A stretch of DNA of 64,000 nucleotides from Herbaspirillum sp. LeCh32-8 (lineage in GTDB: Bacteria; Pseudomonadota; Gammaproteobacteria; Burkholderiales; Burkholderiaceae_D), in the NCBI RefSeq assembly GCF_017814915.1, contig NZ_JAGIPZ010000008.1:1-64000 (forward strand), given 5' to 3'. Shown in pieces: positions 56,201 through 64,000 of the stretch. The notes under the pieces were generated by a model that was given only the letters and a program-made list of their open reading frames with translations, did not search any database and was not told the DNA's origin. A program made the position numbers and the translations under genes. How positions within the stretch are numbered: position 1 is the stretch's first letter; the number at the start of each line of letters is the position of its first letter.

Positions 56201-56626
56201 CCGGTGGTGTTCGTCTCGGCCGACGCCTTCGAGGCCGCGCACGAACGGCTCGACCCGCCGCTCTACAACGACTTCATCGTCAAGCCGGTGTCCTACAACG
56301 AGCTGCTGGCCAAGATCCGGATGCAATTGCAGATCGACTGGCTGCCGGCGCTGGCGCAGCCGGCGGCCGCCGCCATCGCCAACGCGGCGGGCGCACAGAC
56401 CATGCTGCTGGTGCCCGCCCAGAACAAGCTGCGCGCCCTGCTGGAGCTGGGCGCCATCGGCTACGCCAAGGAAATCCTCAGGCAGCTCGACGACATGGAG
56501 CGGCAGAATCCCGCCTACCTGCCCTTCACCACCGAGCTGCGGCAACTGGTCAAGCAGTTCCGCCTGAATGAATATGTCACCCGCATCAAGGAGATGATCC
56601 GCCATGATCTCAACGACGTTCGATAG
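53204..56626 (+). CDS. NCS1 transporter-histidine kinase-receiver hybrid sensor
   Basis: This 1140-residue fusion starts with an NCS1 permease-like domain (about 18-490; about 12 hydrophobic segments, start E-D-Y-A-L-R-Y-T-P-R-S-F-R-R-W), of the family that carries cytosine, allantoin or hydantoins. An 8-cysteine cluster follows (502-539), then two more helices (about 572-592, 612-634), a coiled coil, HisKA with His690 in M-S-H-E-L-R-T-P-L-N, an ATPase domain (about 790-903, N808), and a receiver (about 926-1042) with Asp976. It should sense or transport a nitrogen compound and start a phosphorelay to the next gene, which it overlaps by 23 bp. I chose GTG 53204; an in-frame TTG at 53075 is also possible. 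Confidence 0.88.
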   Translation: MSNPAIQRIVKVRRDYNTWVANETLEDYALRYTPRSFRRWSEFRLANTALGATSFLALEAISGAITLSYGFTNTFWAIVCVVVLFFLTGLPISYYAARYGVDMDLLTRGAGFGYIGSTVTSLIYASFTFIFFALEAAIMAQAIEIYFGLPLVYGYVLCSLIIIPMVAYGITLINRLQMWTQSLWLVLLALPYICVLHKEPDALANLITFAGRAEDGSSFNILLFGAAATVAFSLIAQIGEQVDFLRFLPEKTEANRGRWWSALLLAGPGWILLGGAKMLGGALLAFLAIQHEIPMGKAVEPTQMYLVGYQYVFANPALALGAVVLFVVVSQIKINVTNAYAGSLAWSNFFARLTHSHPGRVVWLVFNVLIAVLLMELGVFNALEHVLALYSLVAISWIGAVVSDLLINKPLKLSPAHIEFKRAHLYDVNPVGVGAMAIASLLSAVAMSGVLGKLAAAMSPFIALGTALVCAPLIALATGSRYYIARRDTLSDHSHAQGQLDCVICGNRFETPDMAHCPAYQGAICSLCCSLDARCNDRCKTPAARLPNQIFLTLRRLMPARFSLKLNTRIGHYLIVFGVLAGGLAVMLWMLYFQQMADISGTALVTADSLRGVFIKLFCMLLVVLGVGAWWLVLTNESRAVAQEESERQTNLLLQEIEAHKRTDAELQRAKEAAEAANLAKSRFVAGMSHELRTPLNSILGYAQILHVDATIPPARKDAIATIRRSGEHLLSLIDGLLDIAKIEAGKMRLASDELALPGLLEQITAMFAPQAEQKGLHFRFEQVGRLPGIVHADQKRVRQILINLLGNAVKFTDQGGVTLRVRYAREIAYFDIIDTGIGIADDDLERIFLPFERSNAANLRGDIGTGLGLAISRMLTHIMGGELSVQSEVGRGSSFHLKIYLPEVHVPRPTLKLEDQMSGYAGPSKRILVVDDQASQRRILREMLQPLGFEVQEADSGIACMEALSRALPDLVLLDIAMPLMDGWSVARAIRARGLLRLPVVFVSADAFEAAHERLDPPLYNDFIVKPVSYNELLAKIRMQLQIDWLPALAQPAAAAIANAAGAQTMLLVPAQNKLRALLELGAIGYAKEILRQLDDMERQNPAYLPFTTELRQLVKQFRLNEYVTRIKEMIRHDLNDVR

Positions 56627-57611
56627 GCATGTGGTCCTCATCGTCGACGACATGCCCGACAACCTGTCCATGCTGTCGGACTCGCTCGACGAGAGCGGGC
56701 ACATCGTGCTGGTCGCCACCGACGGCATGAGTGCGCTGGAGCGGCTGGACCGCATCACGCCCGACCTCATCCTGCTGGACGCGATGATGCCCGGCATCGA
56801 CGGCTTCGAGACCTGCCGCCGCATCAAGCTGATCAAGAGCGTGAGCCACGTGCCGGTGGTGTTCATGACCGGCCTGTCGGAAACCGAGCACGTGGTGCGC
56901 GGCTTCGAGGTGGGCGGTATCGACTATGTGACCAAGCCGATCCGGCCGCAGGAGGTGGTGGCGCGCATCGGCTCGCACATCCGCACCGCGCGCATGATGT
57001 CGCAGACGCGCGGCGTGCTGGAGCATGCCGCGCATGCGGTCATCGTGCTGGGCGGCAACGGCCTGCCGTTGTGGCAGACCAGCAAAGCGTCGCTCTGGCT
57101 GGAGCGCTATTTCCCGGGCAGCGCCAATGGCACAGGCGGCGCGAGCCACAAGCTGCCGGCGGCGCTGCAAGCCTGGCTTAACCAGAACCTGGCGCTGCAG
57201 CGCCAGGGCGGCTGCAGCGGCACGCCGCTGGTGGTAACGCAGGACGGGCATGAACTGAGCATCGCCGTCTCGCCGGCCGGGCAAGGCCACGGCATCACCC
57301 TGTTGCTGGAAGAAAAATGCGTGAGCGCGCCGGCAGTCGCCGCCATGGCCGCCCTGCCCGCGGGCATGGATGAAGCCGCCGTCGCGGCGTTCGACAGCTT
57401 TCGCCTCACGCCGCGCGAGAGCGACGTGCTGCTGTGGCTGGGCAAGGGCAAGACCAATCGCGACATCGCCGACATCCTCGGCATGAGCCCGCGCACGGTG
57501 AACAAGCACCTGGAGCACATCTTCGTGAAGCTCGGCGTCGAGACGCGCTCGGCAGCGGCGGTGCTGGCCAGCGGAATGGTACAGCCCGCCGCCGGCGGCA
57601 TGCTGCAATAG
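56604..57611 (+). CDS. Response regulator with LuxR-type DNA-binding domain
   Basis: The 335-residue protein has a receiver domain (about 10-125) with Asp59, Thr89 and Lys111, a central segment (about 135-260) that looks like a degenerate PAS domain, and a LuxR/FixJ helix-turn-helix (about 268-325, L-T-P-R-E-S-D-V-L-L-W-L-G-K-G-K-T-N). Its start lies inside the end of the kinase gene (23 bp overlap), so it is the natural partner. It probably binds the palindromes upstream of urtA. Targets are inferred. Confidence 0.9.
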   Translation: MISTTFDRHVVLIVDDMPDNLSMLSDSLDESGHIVLVATDGMSALERLDRITPDLILLDAMMPGIDGFETCRRIKLIKSVSHVPVVFMTGLSETEHVVRGFEVGGIDYVTKPIRPQEVVARIGSHIRTARMMSQTRGVLEHAAHAVIVLGGNGLPLWQTSKASLWLERYFPGSANGTGGASHKLPAALQAWLNQNLALQRQGGCSGTPLVVTQDGHELSIAVSPAGQGHGITLLLEEKCVSAPAVAAMAALPAGMDEAAVAAFDSFRLTPRESDVLLWLGKGKTNRDIADILGMSPRTVNKHLEHIFVKLGVETRSAAAVLASGMVQPAAGGMLQ

Positions 57612-57771
57612 ACGATGGACGCTCGATGTTGCCCGGACGGCAAGCACAGGCGACAGGAAGAAGATGGCAGATAGTCCGGCGCGCCCGCGCGCTTTGGCAT
57701 ATCCTTGCAATGCACTCGCTGCGCTGCATGCGGCGCAATGAGTGCAGTACCTCAACGAGCAAGGAAACATC

Positions 57772-57972
57772 ATGCCCAAGAAACAAGAGAAGCTGGATCC
57801 GGAAACCGAAGCCCTGATCCAATGGTGCACTGAAGTCGAGCAGTTCCTGGTCCAGGGCGGCGCCACGCTGGACCAGGCCCAGGAGCACATCGAAGAACAG
57901 GTGGAATGGTTCACCGATCTGTTCTACGACGGACTCACTCCGGAAGAAGCGGCCAAGGAAGCGCTGGCCTGA
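57772..57972 (+). CDS. Small acidic hypothetical protein
   Basis: The 66-residue protein starts MPKKQEKLDPETEALIQWC and is rich in Glu and Asp, soluble and helical. AAGGAA precedes the ATG at 57772. It lies 160 bp after the response regulator on the same strand and ends at a terminator. I do not recognise a family. Confidence 0.75.
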   Translation: MPKKQEKLDPETEALIQWCTEVEQFLVQGGATLDQAQEHIEEQVEWFTDLFYDGLTPEEAAKEALA

Positions 57973-58010
57973 GCCGCCGCCCAAGCATCGACAATCGCCA
58001 TCCGCCCACC

Positions 58011-58040
58011 AGTCCCGGCCCTGCGCCGGGACTTTTCTTT
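58011..58040 (+). terminator. Terminator after the small acidic gene
   Basis: The 9 bp stem agtcccggc/gccgggact (58011-58019 with 58025-58033) has a 5 nt loop and is followed by a T-rich tract TTTTCTTT. Confidence 0.88.
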
Positions 58041-58047
58041 CAGAGCC

Positions 58048-59512
<1,465 letters not shown>

Positions 59513-59520
<8 letters not shown>

Positions 59521-60520
59521 GTGCGCTCCATATCTGCAAGGCCTGCTCCAGGCGCAGCCACCCCGCCTCGTCCGGCGGCAAGCCGATGCGAATGCCGCCG
59601 GCCCCGCGCGTGAACAGGCGCACCCACACGCCCTGGCGCGCCATCGTTTCGTGAAACTCCGTCGCACGCGGTTCCGGCCACCACTGGAACAAGGCGCTGC
59701 CCGACGCGGCGATGCCGTGCCGCGCCAGCAAGCCGCGCAGGCGCTCACCGTCGGCCAGCAGACGCTGCAGCGTGGCGCGCTGCCAGTCGCGGTCGCGCAA
59801 GGCGGCGATGCCGACCTGCTGGGAAGGCCCGGCCACCGTCCACGGGCCGAGCCAATCGGCCAGCGCATCAAGCAAAGACTGCGCGGCGGCGACGAAGCCC
59901 AGCCGCAAGCCGGCCAGGCCGAAGAACTTGCCGACCGACCGCAGCACGATCAGGCCCTCCTGCCCGGTGTGCGCGGCCACGCTCTGCGCGCGCAGGGTGT
60001 CGCCGAAGGCCTCGTCGACCACCAGCCAGCCGCCGCGCGCCTGCAATTGCCGCGCCCAGCGCAGCAGCTGGTCCGGCGCGACGACGGCGCCGGTCGGGTT
60101 ATTGGGATTGCACAGCACCAGCACCTCGCAGTCGCCGGCGGCTGCCTCGTCCAGCTGCGCATAAGGCACTTCGCGCACCGCGTGGCCGGCGCGCGTCCAG
60201 CAGTGCGCGTGTTCGGCATAGATGGGCGCGGCCACCACCACCCGCGCCGGTCGTCCATCGCGACGCAGGCGCAGTTGCGGCAGCGCCTGGATCGCCGCCT
60301 GGGTGCCGGCCACCGGCAACATGCGCGGCGCGCCGTAGTAGTCGCAGGCCGCCCGCACCAGTTCGTCGGAAGGTTCCGGCAGACGATGCCAGGCATCAGC
60401 GGCCGGCGTCGGCGCCGGATACGGCACCGGGTTGATGCCGGTCGACACATCCAGCCACTCGTTGCGTGGACGGCCGTAGCGCAGCGCGGCGTCGTTCAGG
60501 TTGCCGCCGTGTTCAAGCAT
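59513..60520 (-). CDS. cobD: Threonine-phosphate decarboxylase (aminopropanol phosphate synthesis)
   Basis: The enzyme makes 1-aminopropan-2-ol phosphate, the lower-loop linker of cobalamin, from threonine phosphate. The 335-residue PLP protein starts with H-G-G-N-L and the D-V-S-T-G-I-N-P motif; the PLP lysine is in [21 protein letters not shown] is the usual aminotransferase motif. Names vary (cobC or cobD by organism). It overlaps cbiB and cobQ by 8 bp each. Confidence 0.93.
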
Positions 60521-61460
60521 GGAAAACTCCGAAGGAAATAACCGCCAGCGCCCATGCTGCCGCCAGCCACAACGCCGCCGACATCGCCACCAGTCGCCAG
60601 GCGCGCACGATGTCGGCGCTTTGCGCGGGCTGGCCGCGCCCCAGCGGCGGACGCTGCTCCACCTCGCCGTCGTAGGTTGCCGCGCCGCCCAGGATAACGC
60701 CCAGCGCGCCGGCGCCGGCGGCCATCACCGGCCCGGCATTGGGACTGCCCCAGGCCGGGGCCTGCTCCTTCCAGCAGGACAAGGCGCGGTCGCGGTCGCC
60801 CAGCCAGGCATAGGACAAGGCCGTCAGCCGCGCCGGCGCCCAGTTCAGCCCATCGTCGATGCGCGCCGCGGCCCAGCCGAAATAAAAGAAACGTTCATTG
60901 CGATAGCCCCACATCGCGTCCAGCGTATTGGCCAGCCGGAACAGTAAGGCGCCGGGGCCGCCGGCCAGCGCGAACCAGAACAGCGTACCGAATACGGCGT
61001 CGTTGCCGTTCTCCAGCAGCGACTCGACGCCGGCCTTGGCGAGGTCGCCTTCATCGGCCTGGCGGGTGTCGCGACTGACGATATAAGAGGTCAGCACCCG
61101 CGCCGCCGCCAGGTCGCCCCTGGCCAACGCCAACGCGATGGGCATGGCGTGGTCGCGCAGGCTGCGCAGGCCGATGCAGAAATACAGCAGCCCGGCATGC
61201 AGCAGGCAGGCCAGCCACCACGGCGACAGATGGATGATCCACGCCGCCAGCGTCACGCCCGGCAGCACCGCCAGCATCCATGCCAGCACCCCGCGCAGGC
61301 GCAGCCCGGGCGCGCAGTTGAGCGCGCCTTCGATACGCTTGGCAAGGTTGCCGAAGCCCACCAGCGGGTGCCAGCGGCGCGCCTCGCCCAGCAGCAGGTC
61401 GAGCGCGATGCCGGCCGTCATCAGCAGGGCCAGCCAGCTCAAGGGAATGCCGTTCAGCAT
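60513..61460 (-). CDS. cbiB: Adenosylcobinamide-phosphate synthase CbiB
   Basis: CbiB joins aminopropanol (phosphate) to adenosylcobyric acid in the membrane. The 315-residue protein has about four to five hydrophobic segments and the motif [21 protein letters not shown] and [11 protein letters not shown] are family features. AAGGA precedes ATG 61460, which overlaps the cobU stop by 7 bp. Confidence 0.94.
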   Translation of the reverse strand: MLNGIPLSWLALLMTAGIALDLLLGEARRWHPLVGFGNLAKRIEGALNCAPGLRLRGVLAWMLAVLPGVTLAAWIIHLSPWWLACLLHAGLLYFCIGLRSLRDHAMPIALALARGDLAAARVLTSYIVSRDTRQADEGDLAKAGVESLLENGNDAVFGTLFWFALAGGPGALLFRLANTLDAMWGYRNERFFYFGWAAARIDDGLNWAPARLTALSYAWLGDRDRALSCWKEQAPAWGSPNAGPVMAAGAGALGVILGGAATYDGEVEQRPPLGRGQPAQSADIVRAWRLVAMSAALWLAAAWALAVISFGVFHA

Positions 61461-62053
61461 GCGATATCCTTGAAGCTCAGCGGCAATCCCGCCGCCACCC
61501 ATTGCACCCGCTCGCACAAGGCCGCCACCGACTGGTTCAGCCGCCCCGCCTCATCGACGAACCAGCGCGACACCGCGCCGGTGGGCACGACGCCCATGCC
61601 GACCTCGTTGGACACCAGGATCACCGTGCCCTGCGCCTCCTGCAGCGCCCGCAGGAAATCCACGCGCTCGATGGTGAAGGCGGCCGGCGCCTCGATCGGG
61701 CCCAGTTCCGGGAAGTCATAGCCATCCGCGAACAGCAGGTTGGACAGCCACACCGTCAGGCAATCGACCAGCACCACGCGTCCCGGTCCGGCGTTCTCCC
61801 GCAGCGCCGCGCCCAGCGCCAGGGGTTCTTCCACGGTGCGCCACTGCCCGCCCTGCGCCTCGCGACGCTGGCGGTGATGGTCGATGCGCGCGCGCATCTC
61901 GGCATCGTCGGCGCTGGCTTGGCGGCCGGCGGTGGCGATGTAGACGATCTCTTGCGCGCCCGCCGCCGACGCCGCCAATACCGACTCTTTCTCCGCATAA
62001 GCGCTCTTGCCCGAGCGGGCGCCGCCGAACACCAGGGTGCGTCGTGTCTTCAT
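61454..62053 (-). CDS. cobU: Adenosylcobinamide kinase/guanylyltransferase
   Basis: CobU (CobP) phosphorylates adenosylcobinamide and attaches GMP. The 199-residue protein has the P-loop GGARSGKS (10-17), the R-I-D-H-H-R-x-R-R motif with the guanylylated His, [10 protein letters not shown] and [10 protein letters not shown]. It overlaps bluB by 4 bp and cbiB by 7 bp. Confidence 0.96.
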   Translation of the reverse strand: MKTRRTLVFGGARSGKSAYAEKESVLAASAAGAQEIVYIATAGRQASADDAEMRARIDHHRQRREAQGGQWRTVEEPLALGAALRENAGPGRVVLVDCLTVWLSNLLFADGYDFPELGPIEAPAAFTIERVDFLRALQEAQGTVILVSNEVGMGVVPTGAVSRWFVDEAGRLNQSVAALCERVQWVAAGLPLSFKDIAC

Positions 62054-62724
62054 GTCTTGTCTCCGGCCGGTTCAGACGGCCATTTGTCGTCGGCCACCAG
62101 CTCATGCAGCGGCCGCCGCGCGGCCCAGTTCTGCTGCTCCAGCATCGGCTTTTCATAAAAGGCCGGCACGTGCCCCAGGCACACTACCGCCACCGGTTCG
62201 GCGCCCTCGGGCATCTCCAGCAACTGCGCCAGCTGCGCCGGCTCGAACAGCGACACCCAGCCCATGCCTAGCCCCTCGACGCGCGCGGCCAGCCACATGT
62301 TTTGCAAGGCGCAGGCCAGCGAGGCCAGGTCCATCTGCGGCATGGTGCGGCGGCCGAACACATGCGGCTCACGCCGCTCCATCAGCGCGGCCACCAGCAG
62401 CTCGCCGCAATCGAGGATGCCCTCGACCTTGAGCTTCATGAATTCGTCTTCGCGCTCGCCCAGGGCCTGCGCGGTGGCGATGCGCCCCTGCTCCACCAGC
62501 GCGTGGATGCGCGTACGCAGATCGGCGGCGCGGATGCGGATGAAGCGCCATGGCTGCATGAAGCCCACGCTGGGCGCATGGTGCGCCGCCTGCAGCAGGC
62601 GCTCCAGCAAGGCGGGATCAACCGCGTCCGGCAAAAAGTGACGCATGTCGCGCCGTTCGCGGATGGCGCGGTAGACCGCCTCCACCTCGGCTTGCGGATA
62701 ACGATGCGGCGACATGTCGCTCAT
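62050..62724 (-). CDS. bluB: 5,6-dimethylbenzimidazole synthase BluB
   Basis: BluB breaks down reduced FMN to give the lower ligand base of cobalamin. The 224-residue nitroreductase-fold protein has R-R-D-M-R-H-F, A-P-S-V-G-F-M-Q-P-W-R-F and G-L-G-M-G-W-V-S, and ends with the Y-E-K-P-M-L-E segment. Its ATG overlaps the cobB stop by 4 bp and its stop overlaps cobU by 4 bp. Its presence predicts oxygen-dependent DMB synthesis and thus true vitamin B12. Confidence 0.94.
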   Translation of the reverse strand: MSDMSPHRYPQAEVEAVYRAIRERRDMRHFLPDAVDPALLERLLQAAHHAPSVGFMQPWRFIRIRAADLRTRIHALVEQGRIATAQALGEREDEFMKLKVEGILDCGELLVAALMERREPHVFGRRTMPQMDLASLACALQNMWLAARVEGLGMGWVSLFEPAQLAQLLEMPEGAEPVAVVCLGHVPAFYEKPMLEQQNWAARRPLHELVADDKWPSEPAGDKT

Positions 62725-64000
62725 GCCGCCCCGCCAAACAAGGCCGCCACAGTACGCGGCGCGGAGCGGAAATAAGCGTGCAGGTAACTGGCCACCACCT
62801 TGTCTCGGCGGTACACCACCTCGCCTTCGGATGAATCGAACAGGCGCTCGCCGCGCGCCATGAACTGCGCGCCCACCACCGCGCGCGAGTAATGGAAGGT
62901 ATGGCAGCGCAGGTGCTCGCCGAAAGCGCCCGGCAGGTTCAGCGACAGCGTCTGGTAACCCAGGCCCTGCAGGCGCGGCTGCACCGCGGCCTGCCCCGGC
63001 AACACGCCGCACATGCGGCCGCTGCGGCCGTCCTGGCCGATGATGGTTTCCAGCAAGTAGAGCATGCCGCCGCATTCGGCGTACAGCGGCTTGCCGGCGG
63101 CGGCGTGAGCACGCAGACCGTCCTGCGTGGTCAACGCGCTCTGCAGCTGGTCGAGGTAAAGCTCAGGGTAACCACCCGGCAGCCACACCGCGTCGCACGG
63201 CGGCAGCGCTTCATTGGCCAGCGGCGAGAAGAAGCACAGCGCCGCGCCCATGGCTTGCAGCAGTTCCAGGTTGGCGGTGTAGATGAAGGAGAACGCCAGG
63301 TCGCGCGCCACCGCGATGGTCTTGCCCTCCAGCAGGCGCGGGAAGGCGCGCTCCGGCGGCGGCGTGCCGAAGTCCACCGGCTCCGGCAGCTTGGCCAGCG
63401 AGGTGCTGGCCATGCGGTCGGCGATGGCGTCCAGGCGCGTATCGAGGTCTGCGATCTCGGGCGCGGCCACCAGGCCGAGATGACGTTCCGGCAGCGCGAA
63501 CTGCATGTCGCGCTGCAGCCCCGTGAGCAGCGGCACCGAGGGCCGCGCGTTCTGCAGGCCCTGGCGCAGCATCTGCGCATGGCGCGGGCTGGCCACGCCA
63601 TTGGCCAGCACACCGGCGAACTTCAGCTCGGGACGATAGGCGATCAGGCCCTGCGCCAGCGCGCCCACGGTCTGCCCCATGCCGCGCGCGTTGATCACCG
63701 CCATCACCGGAATGCCCAGCAACTGCGCCAGGTCGGCGCTGCTGGGTTCGCCGTCGTACAGGCCCATCACGCCTTCCACCAGCACCACGTCGGCCTGCTG
63801 CGCGGCCAGCGCCACCTGGCGCCGGCAATGGTCTTCGCCACCCAGCCACAGGTCGAGGTTGACCACCGGATGGCCGCTGGCTTGCTCCAGCACCATCGGG
63901 TCGAGGAAGTCGGGGCCGGTCTTGAACACCCGCACCTGCTTGCCGTCGCGCCGGTACAGGCGCGCCAGCGCGGCGGTGATGGTGGTCTTGCCGTGGCCCG
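62721..64000 (-). CDS. cobB: Cobyrinate a,c-diamide synthase (partial at window edge)
   Basis: CobB (CbiA) amidates the a and c side chains of cobyrinic or hydrogenobyrinic acid with glutamine. At least 426 residues are in the window; the start lies beyond 64000. The nucleotide-binding loop G-H-G-K-T-T sits at the very edge, then F-K-T-G-P-D-F-L-D-P, and a glutamine amidotransferase domain with the nucleophile in Y-A-E-C-G-G-M-L-Y-L. Being upstream of all other cob genes here, it or its left neighbour should carry the promoter; no cobalamin riboswitch is visible in the window. Confidence 0.95.
   Translation of the reverse strand, partial: GHGKTTITAALARLYRRDGKQVRVFKTGPDFLDPMVLEQASGHPVVNLDLWLGGEDHCRRQVALAAQQADVVLVEGVMGLYDGEPSSADLAQLLGIPVMAVINARGMGQTVGALAQGLIAYRPELKFAGVLANGVASPRHAQMLRQGLQNARPSVPLLTGLQRDMQFALPERHLGLVAAPEIADLDTRLDAIADRMASTSLAKLPEPVDFGTPPPERAFPRLLEGKTIAVARDLAFSFIYTANLELLQAMGAALCFFSPLANEALPPCDAVWLPGGYPELYLDQLQSALTTQDGLRAHAAAGKPLYAECGGMLYLLETIIGQDGRSGRMCGVLPGQAAVQPRLQGLGYQTLSLNLPGAFGEHLRCHTFHYSRAVVGAQFMARGERLFDSSEGEVVYRRDKVVASYLHAYFRSAPRTVAALFGGAA

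Noticed and set aside
52664..56866. A 1400-codon open frame on the minus strand opposite the sensor kinase
   Set aside because: It is rich in Arg, Gln, His and Gly without family motifs, typical of the complement of a GC-rich gene. The plus-strand frame has full domains and active-site residues.
62721..64000. GTG at 63935 as the start of cobB
   Set aside because: The frame continues to the window edge with the nucleotide-binding loop G-H-G-K-T-T upstream of that codon, so the true start is outside.

Overview
The window looks like a chromosomal segment of a GC-rich betaproteobacterium of the Oxalobacteraceae, most like Herbaspirillum. This is inferred from gene content and order (tig-clpP-clpX-lon-hupB-tRNA, mltG-tmk-holB beside ygfZ, hpnCDE, urtABCDE-amiE-fmdAB, a cob cluster) and from protein style; the species cannot be named from this sequence alone. 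I see no complete prophage, transposase, rRNA operon or CRISPR array.

Layout. 1-111: end of a Csu/spore-coat-U-type fimbrial gene. 230-828: terminators, tandem 162-163 bp repeats containing copies of the tRNA-Asp 3' end, then tRNA-Asp and tRNA-Val. 875-7657: protein quality control block (hupB, lon, clpX, clpP, tig, all minus strand). 7927-10838: creA, DUF1653, tRNA-Leu, a small orphan and a membrane diguanylate cyclase. 10898-15154: hpnC, hpnD and hpnE for squalene, with an HDOD gene on the opposite strand between hpnC and hpnD. 15404-16546: an FMN-dependent L-lactate dehydrogenase. 16647-21588: a minus-strand run of ankyrin protein, TatD, RegA/RegB-type redox two-component pair, small membrane protein and PepSY protein, divergent from a TonB-dependent siderophore receptor (21800-24001) with a Fur-box-like promoter. 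24084-29148: holB, tmk, mltG, then ygfZ, DUF4936 and NRDE genes. 29572-32791: dctA and a divergent chemoreceptor. 32846-34104: GNAT, thioesterase and Dabb genes.

35083-39779 is a phosphonate cluster: a LysR regulator divergent from phnD-phnC-phnE, an iron-containing alcohol dehydrogenase and phnX, with a CTAT-N11-ATAG LysR-type site at the regulator start. It is followed by a REP-like repeat region, a TauE/SafE permease, a PhaC-like DUF3141 protein with a histone-like Lys/Ala/Pro tail, and an HDOD protein.

44671-57972 is the most interesting part. A minus-strand cluster urtA-urtB-urtC-urtD-urtE-amiE-fmdA-fmdB couples an ABC importer for urea or short amides to two amidases that release ammonia. 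Divergent from urtA lies a fusion of an NCS1 nucleobase/allantoin-type transporter, an 8-cysteine cluster, a histidine kinase and a receiver, overlapping a LuxR-type response regulator gene. The 647 bp between urtA and the kinase carries two copies of the palindrome TACGTYRTTTGACGTA, a good candidate operator pair. The proposed circuit, a transporter-like sensor controlling amide/urea nitrogen scavenging, is an inference.

58048-64000 is a minus-strand cobalamin cluster (cobB, bluB, cobU, cbiB, cobD, cobQ) with overlapping gene ends; cobB runs off the right edge.
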